Below, piece after piece: positions 1 to 4,945 of a stretch of 8,889 nucleotides of DNA (its first letter is position 1; each line of letters begins with the position of its first letter). The notes beneath the pieces were generated by a model, which made no database searches, was not told the origin of the DNA, and worked only from the letters and a program-made list of their open reading frames with translations. The stretch is from a bacterium (GTDB taxonomy: Bacteria; Bacteroidota; Ignavibacteria; Kapaibacteriales; UBA961). Position numbers and translations under genes: made by a program. Location of the stretch: contig JALHLL010000149.1 in the NCBI GenBank assembly GCA_022844575.1, positions 1 to 8,889 on the forward strand, read 5' to 3'.

Positions 1-464
1 TATGATTGCATATAGGCAAACATATGTTTGGGTCTGAACGGCTCTTGTGAATTTCCGTGATATAATGTGTCTATTTTACTCATGCCGGAAGCAAATACCG
101 CTTTACGTAATAATTGATGAGCATTTTCATGGTCAAGATGCCTGTCATAATCAGGCGGTATCAGTATAATAGTTGGGCGATAATACCTTAATACACTTAC
201 TATACTCCGTACCGATTCATCATTTATCGTAATATTTCCATCGGGTAAACCCAAATTCACCCTTTCTTTAATTCCCAAAATAGCCGATGCCTTTTCAGCT
301 TCTTGGGTGCGTAATTCCGCCGTACCGCGCGAGCCGAGTTCACCGCGTGTTAAATCGCATATTCCTGCCGAATATCCTTTACTAATTAGTCCGTATAATG
401 AACCGCCGCAAGCAAGTTCTATATCATCGGGATGTGCGCCGAATGCAAGTATATCAAGAGCCAT
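1..464 (-). CDS. bshB1: Bacillithiol biosynthesis deacetylase BshB1 (LmbE/PIG-L family), C-terminus cut by window edge
   Basis: Zinc-dependent N-deacetylase that removes acetate from GlcNAc-malate in the second step of bacillithiol synthesis; cytosolic. Only the first 154 residues lie in the window; the family is usually around 235-240 residues, so about a third is missing. The protein begins MALDILAFGAHPDDIELACGG, carrying the family's AHPDD zinc/catalytic motif (H11, D13, D14). The segment LTRGELGSRGTAELR (residues 38-52) is the block typical of BshB1, and HLDH at 109-112 supplies the third metal ligand. The visible end FAYMQS also fits BshB1. The ATG lies 2 nt after the stop of the NMNAT/Nudix gene on the same strand, so the two are almost certainly co-transcribed and translationally coupled. 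Bacillithiol genes are known from Firmicutes, Bacteroidota and Deinococcus-Thermus. Confidence is high for the family and good for BshB1 rather than another LmbE enzyme. Confidence 0.9.
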   Translation of the reverse strand, partial: MALDILAFGAHPDDIELACGGSLYGLISKGYSAGICDLTRGELGSRGTAELRTQEAEKASAILGIKERVNLGLPDGNITINDESVRSIVSVLRYYRPTIILIPPDYDRHLDHENAHQLLRKAVFASGMSKIDTLYHGNSQEPFRPKHMFAYMQS

Positions 465-466
465 AT

Positions 467-1381
467 TTATCCTATCTCACCTTGTTGAAACATTAGTACG
501 GTATTTAATACATTATATAAAGGGCGATGCTCTTCCACCAGCATTGTAGGGGTAAATTCATGAATAGGCACGAGGCGCAATTCGCTTATATCATCATTCG
601 GTTGTATATGTCCGCCAGTATAATCGGCTACATAAAAAAGAGAAATGATTTTATCCGATTCTTCTCGGTATCGCCAATCATCAATTTTCGCGCTGCCTAT
701 ATATCGAATATTATTCACCTCGATACTTGCTTCTCTCCGTGCTTCGCGTTGTACGGTTTGTTCAAAGGATATATCTTCCGGTAGGGCAAAGCCGCCTAAA
801 AAACGTAATCCATTTTCACTCGGTTTGCGTGCCAAAAGAATATTACGTCCTTTCAAGATTGCCGCATTTACGCTCGTAAATACTTTGTCATACTGATTAT
901 AAGCGGCATATATAACACCTGCCCGAAAATCGCGTGAAGTGATAACCTCATTACTAACATTTTTTCGTACTTCCGTACCGCTTACAAAAACTGTCGGCTC
1001 TAATTCCATCGTCGGAAATTCACCTCTGTATCGTTCGCCAAAACCCTCACGTCTGCCATAAAGCATAATACTCCCCACAGGCAAAACCTCGCGTATGCGC
1101 CTATCGAGTGTTAAACTCCATTCGACATCGGAACGAACATCGGGCAAAGCAAGAACGGTAAGCTGCGGAAATCGCGCCAATATCATTTCCTTACGCGAAA
1201 CAAAATCCAAAGGATTGCGCTTTGTAACAAGGGTTGGGCTTACGCCAAGAAAAAGTAATACCTTACGGTGTTTTGCCATAACGCTTTCTATCATTTCCAC
1301 TTGACTTGCGTGCAAATCATGCACCTGAAAACGCCCTATTATCACACCCGTATCGGCTTGATGTCCCGTTTTATGTTCCAT
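467..1381 (-). CDS. Bifunctional nicotinamide-nucleotide adenylyltransferase / Nudix hydrolase (NadM-Nudix fusion)
   Basis: Cytosolic enzyme that joins NMN and ATP to NAD (N-terminal domain) and carries a Nudix domain, which in characterised fusions hydrolyses ADP-ribose. Length is 304 residues from the ATG at 1381. The N-terminal nucleotidyltransferase domain (about 1-165) has the phosphate-binding GRFQ at 16-19 followed by HDLH at 21-24, and the second signature SGTEVR at 134-139. The Nudix domain (about 170-300) has GG at 196-197 and REARRE at 212-217. This Nudix box is atypical: one of the paired glutamates is arginine and the loop before RE is one residue longer than consensus. A TTG start at 1399 would add six residues; I prefer the ATG because AAGGG lies 10 nt before it and a possible promoter box covers the TTG. 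It is the upstream member of a two-gene unit with bshB1. Confidence 0.88.
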   Translation of the reverse strand: MEHKTGHQADTGVIIGRFQVHDLHASQVEMIESVMAKHRKVLLFLGVSPTLVTKRNPLDFVSRKEMILARFPQLTVLALPDVRSDVEWSLTLDRRIREVLPVGSIMLYGRREGFGERYRGEFPTMELEPTVFVSGTEVRKNVSNEVITSRDFRAGVIYAAYNQYDKVFTSVNAAILKGRNILLARKPSENGLRFLGGFALPEDISFEQTVQREARREASIEVNNIRYIGSAKIDDWRYREESDKIISLFYVADYTGGHIQPNDDISELRLVPIHEFTPTMLVEEHRPLYNVLNTVLMFQQGEIG

Positions 1382-1397
1382 TCCGTTTTTACCCTTC

Positions 1398-1405
1398 AAA
1401 TCTAT
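1398..1405 (-). promoter_or_regulatory. Possible Bacteroidota-type -7 box for the NMNAT/Nudix-bshB1 unit
   Basis: On the minus strand this reads TAGATTTG, an exact match to the TAnnTTTG -7 box of Bacteroidota. It would start transcription roughly 10 nt before the ATG at 1381, leaving a very short leader. No clear TTTG -33 element is seen at the right distance, so the match may be chance in AT-rich DNA. Confidence 0.3.
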
Positions 1406-1475
1406 AGTATATCAATTTATACAGCTATTGACGCATAGAAACGCAAAACTACGTTATAACACTTTTTTTCATACG

Positions 1476-1483
1476 TAAATTTG
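1476..1483 (+). promoter_or_regulatory. Possible Bacteroidota-type -7 box for the aminotransferase gene
   Basis: The sequence TAAATTTG matches TAnnTTTG exactly and lies 37 nt upstream of the aminotransferase ATG, a normal distance. A matching -33 TTTG is not evident. The stretch 1382-1520 between the two divergent genes holds no other feature I can support. Confidence 0.35.
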
Positions 1484-1520
1484 CAGCATTCGGCATTGTC
1501 TATAAAACACATTTGGAGTT

Positions 1521-2687
1521 ATGAGTATATTTTCCGCAACACGGATAGGTAATTTCGGTACATCCATATTTTCCGAAATAAGTATGTTGGCTCGTAAACA
1601 TGAAGCCGTAAACTTAGGGCAGGGATTTCCCGATTATGATACGCCTGATATATTAAAAGAGATTGCGATAGAGGCGATACGTAAAGGAAAAAACCAATAT
1701 GCCATAAGTAGTGGCGAACGCATTTTAAGACATGCCATAACACGCCACTCCGAACGCTTTTACGGACTCTCTTTCGATCCCGAACAAGAAATTACCGTTA
1801 CATCCGGTGCAACGGAAGCACTTTTCTGTACACTTATGGCTTGCATTAACACGGGTGATGAGGTTATAGTATTTCAGCCCTATTACGATTCATATTGTCC
1901 CGTAATACAAATGGCTGGCGGTGTACCTATCGCTGTAACCTTGCATGCCCCCACATTCAGTTTTAATCCTATGGAAATTGCGGCGGCGTTCACCGAAAAA
2001 ACAAAAGCAATTATCATCAATACGCCCCATAACCCAACAGGTACTGTGTTTTCATTACAAGAATTACGTTTTATAGCGGAACTATGTATTGAATACAATA
2101 CAATGGCGATATGCGATGAAGTATATGAACATTGTATTTACGATAATGAACGCCATGTACCTTTTCAGAAAATACCGGAAATGACCGACCGAACGATACG
2201 CATAAGCAGTATGGGTAAAACATTTACGGCAACGGGGTGGAAAATAGGTTGGGCAATAGGTAATGAGCGTATTCAGAAAGCAATACGATGTGTACATCAG
2301 TTTGTTGTATTTGCAAGTGCAACACCTTTTCAATATGCTGCCGCCTCCGCATTGGATATGGCAGATGAGTACTATACCTCACTTGCCAACGATTTGCAAA
2401 AACGCCGAGACTTTTTATTCGATGTACTGCAACAAGTCGGCTTACAACCCAATAAACCGGCGGGCAGTTATTTTATACTATGCGATATATCGGGTGTAAC
2501 AAGTATGAAAAGCCATGACTTTGCAAAAAAGCTGATAATTGACCATGGCATTGCGGCAATTCCACCTGAAACCTTTTACCATAATCCGTCTTTAGGCGAA
2601 CACCTTTTGCGCTTTTGCTTTTGTAAAAACGATGACACCTTACACAAAGCGGCGGAGAAAATACGCCTGATACCCGCCCTTATCTAA
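1521..2687 (+). CDS. PLP-dependent class I aminotransferase, methionine/kynurenine aminotransferase-like
   Basis: Fold-type I pyridoxal-phosphate enzyme, 388 residues, the normal full length. Visible family motifs are NLGQGFPDYDTP at 31-42, TSGATEA at 94-100 (phosphate-binding turn), NTPHNPTG at 167-174 (substrate carboxylate and PLP contacts), CDEVYEH at 198-204 with D199 facing the pyridine nitrogen, SSMGKTF at 229-235 with Lys233 as the Schiff-base lysine, and the substrate carboxylate arginine in LLRFCF (R364). The GQGFPD and SMGKTFTATGWKIGW blocks place it with YbdL-type methionine aminotransferases, kynurenine aminotransferases and cysteine-S-conjugate lyases. Exact substrate cannot be told from sequence; methionine salvage or aromatic transamination are both possible. 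GGAG sits only 2 nt before the ATG, too close for a normal Shine-Dalgarno. It stands alone and diverges from the NMNAT unit. Confidence 0.9.
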   Translation: MSIFSATRIGNFGTSIFSEISMLARKHEAVNLGQGFPDYDTPDILKEIAIEAIRKGKNQYAISSGERILRHAITRHSERFYGLSFDPEQEITVTSGATEALFCTLMACINTGDEVIVFQPYYDSYCPVIQMAGGVPIAVTLHAPTFSFNPMEIAAAFTEKTKAIIINTPHNPTGTVFSLQELRFIAELCIEYNTMAICDEVYEHCIYDNERHVPFQKIPEMTDRTIRISSMGKTFTATGWKIGWAIGNERIQKAIRCVHQFVVFASATPFQYAAASALDMADEYYTSLANDLQKRRDFLFDVLQQVGLQPNKPAGSYFILCDISGVTSMKSHDFAKKLIIDHGIAAIPPETFYHNPSLGEHLLRFCFCKNDDTLHKAAEKIRLIPALI

Positions 2688-2714
2688 ACAACCCTGAGGG
2701 TATATATATCGTGC

Positions 2715-2736
2715 GTTTATTATTGATATAATAAAC
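2715..2736. repeat. AT-rich inverted repeat downstream of the aminotransferase
   Basis: GTTTATTA and TAATAAAC form a perfect 8-bp stem around a 6-nt loop. It begins 28 nt after the aminotransferase stop. The stem is almost all A/T and no T-run follows, so it would be a poor terminator; it could be an operator-like palindrome or chance. Confidence 0.4.
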
Positions 2737-2760
2737 AAAGCGAAGAGTTTCAACCCACTC

Positions 2761-2781
2761 CCCTTTCAATCCCTGAAAGGG
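2761..2781. terminator. Hairpin after the aminotransferase, possible terminator
   Basis: CCCTTTCA, loop ATCCC, TGAAAGGG form a perfect 8-bp stem. The downstream sequence is AAATTTTAATGATTTTTT, T-rich but not an immediate T-run, so termination is only plausible. It lies 73 nt after the aminotransferase stop. The unit resembles a CRISPR repeat half, but it occurs once. Confidence 0.35.
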
Positions 2782-2924
2782 AAATTTTAATGATTTTTTC
2801 ATGAACTTTTGACCGCATATCGGGGTGATTTGGAGTGCGTGAAGCACTAAACAAACACCCTGAAAAATGTGGTTATTATTAGCCATTGGGGGAGGATGTT
2901 GTCAAAATGCCCGAAAACACCCGT

Positions 2925-2958
2925 TTTTTCACTTTTTTTTTGAAAAAAAGTTGAAAAA
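2925..2958. repeat. Long T/A inverted repeat (15-bp hairpin with one bulge)
   Basis: A T-rich arm (2925-2939) pairs with an A-rich arm (2943-2958): ACTTTTTTT pairs with AAAAAAAGT across a TTG loop, then TTTTTC pairs with GAAAAA after a one-base bulge at 2952. Both strands would give a hairpin with U-rich flanks, so it could act as a weak bidirectional terminator. Homopolymer runs of 7-9 also make it prone to slippage. Confidence 0.45.
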
Positions 2959-3003
2959 TGTAGTATTTCTGTAGTAACGGATTCGCAAAATACTGCCGTA
3001 GTT

Positions 3004-3032
3004 TTGTATTGGTGATATGTGTGTTTTATAAT
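3004..3032 (+). promoter_or_regulatory. Possible promoter in front of the structured element
   Basis: TTGTAT at 3004-3009 and a perfect TATAAT at 3027-3032 are 17 nt apart, a sigma70-like layout, though the -35 box is poor. An alternative TAGTTTTG at 2999-3006 fits the Bacteroidota TAnnTTTG box. With the first, the transcript would start near 3039, inside the 5' arm of the stem that follows; with the second it would start near 3013 and include the whole stem. Confidence 0.4.
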
Positions 3033-3120
3033 GAGAAATATGGGGTTCCGTTTTTTAAGCCACACTGCTTATGGCTTATTACTTGTACAGGGGAGCAAGA
3101 AGGAACCCCATTTATTTCTC
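3033..3120 (+). ncRNA. Candidate structured RNA or large inverted repeat, class unknown
   Basis: A 17-bp closing stem is visible: GAGAAAT (3033-3039) pairs with ATTTCTC (3114-3120), and ATGGGGTTCC (3040-3049) pairs with GGAACCCCAT (3102-3111), with a TT bulge at 3112-3113. Inside are two smaller hairpins: AAGCCA (3057-3062) with TGGCTT (3072-3077), and CTTG (3082-3085) with CAAG (3096-3099) around a loop containing AGGGGAG. The result is a three-way-junction-like shape. I do not recognise it as 6S RNA, SRP RNA, tmRNA or a known riboswitch. It lies 255 nt before the cassette, so it is not obviously its leader. It could equally be a DNA inverted repeat. The strand is assigned from the TATAAT box. 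Confidence 0.4.
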
Positions 3121-3202
3121 TGATGGCGGGTGTCAATACATGACCACGACATTATGAACGAAAGTGAAGAATCTGTTTACGTAGCAAATGGGGAAATTCA
3201 GC

Positions 3203-3310
3203 CACCCCGCGCAAGCGCACCCCTCCACCGGAGGGGAATTGTGGGAAATACTGAATAAAAGAACAAATTCCCCTCTTGCAGAGGGGTGTCAGATGAAATC
3301 TGACGGGGTG
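3203..3310. repeat. REP-like composite inverted repeat with two hairpins in each arm
   Basis: The left arm runs CACCCCG, small hairpin GCG-CAAG-CGC, CACCCCTCC-ACC-GGAGGGG, AATT (3203-3240). The right arm, read on the other strand, runs CACCCCG, hairpin GTCAGAT-GAA-ATCTGAC, CACCCCTC, loop, GAGGGG, AATT (3266-3310). The conserved blocks CACCCCG and CACCCCTC/GAGGGGAATT are shared while the small hairpin differs in sequence and length between arms. A 25-nt AT-rich spacer separates them. This resembles paired REP/BIME palindromic units, or a short MITE, inserted before the cassette. No transposase or RAYT gene is present in the window. Confidence 0.6.
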
Positions 3311-3335
3311 TCAAACTCAAAACAACTGCACAAAG

Positions 3336-3366
3336 TTGAAACGGTAAAATGTGTTTTATATATAAT
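3336..3366 (+). promoter_or_regulatory. Sigma70-like promoter of the three-gene cassette
   Basis: TTGAAA at 3336-3341 is followed 17 nt later by TATATA at 3359-3364, overlapping TATAAT at 3361-3366. The expected start of transcription is about 3368-3373, immediately before the ATG at 3375, so the first mRNA would be leaderless or nearly so. The 11 bases TGTGTTTTATA at 3350-3360 also occur at 3020-3030 in front of the structured element. Confidence 0.5.
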
Positions 3367-3374
3367 GGTGTATA

Positions 3375-4292
3375 ATGAAAGTAATATTGAGCAGAAAAGG
3401 TTTTGATAGTACTTCTGGAGGGCATCCGAGCCCTGTGTTTTCTAATGGGACAATGTTGTCAATGCCGATACCAGTGCATCCAAAAGATAATTTCGAAACA
3501 CCTTATTGCTGCTTGAAACTACCGGAGGGAATACAATTACCAAGCGAGTTTGGTGAGTGCGTTAGTTATTCAGAGATTATTAATAGACTCTATGGTGGTA
3601 ACCCATCTTACTATTATGAGGAAAAAGAGAATGACAAAAAGGTAGCCCGAAAAATTCAAACCGAATACTGCCATCCAGATCCAGATTTGTTAAATTATAA
3701 AGGATGTACAAAAGGTGGAAAATGGAAGGGACTGTTTGGACAAACTGGTATTTCTGAATCGCATTTGAGAAATCAAAAAGTATGTGTTGATGATCTTTTT
3801 CTTTTCTTTGGTCGCTTTCAGCATGTTTGCAATGATGGAAAAATAGAAATGAAAGGAAGAGAGTTTCATGCCATATGGGGGTATATGCAAGTAGGAAGAG
3901 TCTATAGGGACAAGAATATTGTTAAACAATTGGAATGCGATCATCCGCATAAGAATGACAAACACTTTAGAAATGCTAAGGGTAAAATCACCGCAAATAC
4001 TGTTTACGAAGCAAGGGATTTTTTAACTTTTGCTGATGGGGTAAAAGGAGCAGACATTTTTGATTATCATTCTAAAAGAGAGTTAACAAAGAATGATTCT
4101 AAATTAGTTTCTGTATGGGATATGCCAGATTGTTTTGAGGGTTATGGAATTACATATCATAAAGAGAAATGTGGTAAGAACTTCAAATCAACGGGCAGGG
4201 GTCAAGAGTTTGTAATACAAAAAGATTTTAATATGGATAGAAATATAGATTTTTTTGACAGACTAATGAAAGATGTCTTCTTTGACAAGTAG
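3375..4292 (+). CDS. Nmad3-like protein (nucleotide modification associated domain 3)
   Basis: 305 residues, soluble, no signal peptide or membrane segment. The start MKVILSRKGFDS followed by GGHPSP (residues 15-20) and LSMPIP (28-33) is the opening I associate with Pfam Nmad3, a domain proposed from comparative genomics of base-modification systems and of unknown chemistry. Other blocks that look conserved are CHPDPDL at 99-105, GKWKGLFGQTGISESHL at 115-131, DDLFLFFGRF at 139-148, HAIWGYMQVG at 165-174, CDHPHKND at 188-195 and GRGQEFVI at 274-281. The many His, Asp and Cys residues in these blocks could form a metal or catalytic site, but this is inference. It is the first gene of the cassette, 53 nt ahead of the membrane-protein gene. 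No Shine-Dalgarno precedes the ATG, which fits a leaderless start. The family assignment is from memory of the motif; function is unknown. Confidence 0.65.
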   Translation: MKVILSRKGFDSTSGGHPSPVFSNGTMLSMPIPVHPKDNFETPYCCLKLPEGIQLPSEFGECVSYSEIINRLYGGNPSYYYEEKENDKKVARKIQTEYCHPDPDLLNYKGCTKGGKWKGLFGQTGISESHLRNQKVCVDDLFLFFGRFQHVCNDGKIEMKGREFHAIWGYMQVGRVYRDKNIVKQLECDHPHKNDKHFRNAKGKITANTVYEARDFLTFADGVKGADIFDYHSKRELTKNDSKLVSVWDMPDCFEGYGITYHKEKCGKNFKSTGRGQEFVIQKDFNMDRNIDFFDRLMKDVFFDK

Positions 4293-4345
4293 AATAAAAT
4301 TAATAATTAAGTGAAAAATTGCGATACACATTCTTTAGGGAATAT

Positions 4346-4900
4346 ATGAGTTCAAAATATCCAAAACTTCAATTATTTTTTGGTTTTGTTATACTGCTTT
4401 GTTGCTTAGCAGTTGTGACATACTTCGGGTGGTCGTTGTTTGATTATGTAAAGGGGCTAAAATCGGAAAATGCTCTTGCTTTGATTCTAGGATCACTTAC
4501 AATAACAGCTTCAATCTTTGCTAATATAGTTGTCAAATATTATGAGAAAAAAAACACTGTTGAAATAAGTCTCAGAGAATCTCGTAAAGAAGTATACAAC
4601 AGTTATTTAAGTCTTATGCAAGGTGTTTTCGCGAGCGTTGATAAAAGTGCGCTTTCGCCAGAAAAAGTAGCTGAAATTAACAAGGGCATAATATTATGGA
4701 CAAGTGATGGAACACTCAAAATGATTGGAGAGCTAAGAGTTGCGCTAATGAATGATAACAATAATACTAAAGCTAATTTAGAAAAGTATGCAAATGTTGT
4801 TCTAGCAATGAGGGCAGATCTTGGATATAAGAATAAGGATCTTAAGCCTAAAGATTTACTGAATGTATTTATTAATGATGTAGATAAGTATTTTGATTAA
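4346..4900 (+). CDS. Two-transmembrane-helix protein with helical cytoplasmic domain, function unknown
   Basis: 184 residues from the ATG at 4346. This start is preferred over an in-frame TTG at 4319 because AGGG lies 5 nt before it and the extra nine residues add nothing recognisable. Two hydrophobic helices are visible at about 8-31 and 42-64, joined by a short loop, followed by a charged, probably helical tail (65-184) that starts KYYEKKNTVEISLRESRKEVYNSY. The block ILWTSDGTLKMIGELR (116-131) recalls a motif of a widespread group of small uncharacterised two-helix membrane proteins, but I cannot name the family. The layout is like that of small membrane sensors or effectors in several defence systems, where the helical domain binds a partner and the helices act on the membrane; this is inference. 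It sits between the Nmad3-like gene and the ATPase gene on the same strand, 45 nt from the latter. Confidence 0.7.
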   Translation: MSSKYPKLQLFFGFVILLCCLAVVTYFGWSLFDYVKGLKSENALALILGSLTITASIFANIVVKYYEKKNTVEISLRESRKEVYNSYLSLMQGVFASVDKSALSPEKVAEINKGIILWTSDGTLKMIGELRVALMNDNNNTKANLEKYANVVLAMRADLGYKNKDLKPKDLLNVFINDVDKYFD

Positions 4901-4945
4901 AAAAAAGTCAGTGGTACGTTGTTGAATTTCTATGGTTTTTCGGAT

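Larger units (their letters stand above)
2688..3374. other. Long intergenic region rich in inverted repeats, no credible protein gene
   Basis: About 690 bases separate the aminotransferase from the cassette. Short open frames occur on both strands, but they run through hairpins and repeats and resemble no protein family, so I do not call them. Besides the separately listed elements there is a small hairpin at 2834-2848 (AGTGC, 5-nt loop, GCACT) and another at 3132-3144 (GTCA, 5-nt loop, TGAC). No tRNA, rRNA, transposase remnant or CRISPR array was seen. The number of palindromes in so short a span is the notable property. Confidence 0.7.

Noticed and set aside
2761..2781. CRISPR-repeat-like palindrome near GTTTCAACCC-type sequence
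   Set aside because: Occurs once, with no second copy at spacer distance and no cas gene in the window.
2680..2886. 68-codon minus-strand open frame
   Set aside because: Overlaps the aminotransferase end, runs through two hairpins and has no recognisable protein features.
2847..3065. 72-codon minus-strand open frame
   Set aside because: Covers the T/A hairpin and part of the 17-bp stem; the peptide is low in information and matches no family.
3033..3120. 6S RNA or SRP RNA
   Set aside because: The stem is too short for 6S with its long central bubble, and the conserved SRP tetraloop region is absent.
3118..3178. Hammerhead-ribozyme-like CTGATG ... CGAAA order
   Set aside because: The core should be CUGANGA and the A is replaced by G; the required stems do not form convincingly.
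3188..3425. Short open frames on both strands across the REP-like element
   Set aside because: They are translations of the inverted repeat and the cassette promoter.
4319..4345. Upstream TTG start for the two-TM protein (and the similar TTG at 4919 for the ATPase)
   Set aside because: Downstream ATGs have better context (AGGG 5 nt before 4346; canonical MKIKSIQIKN beginning at 4946).
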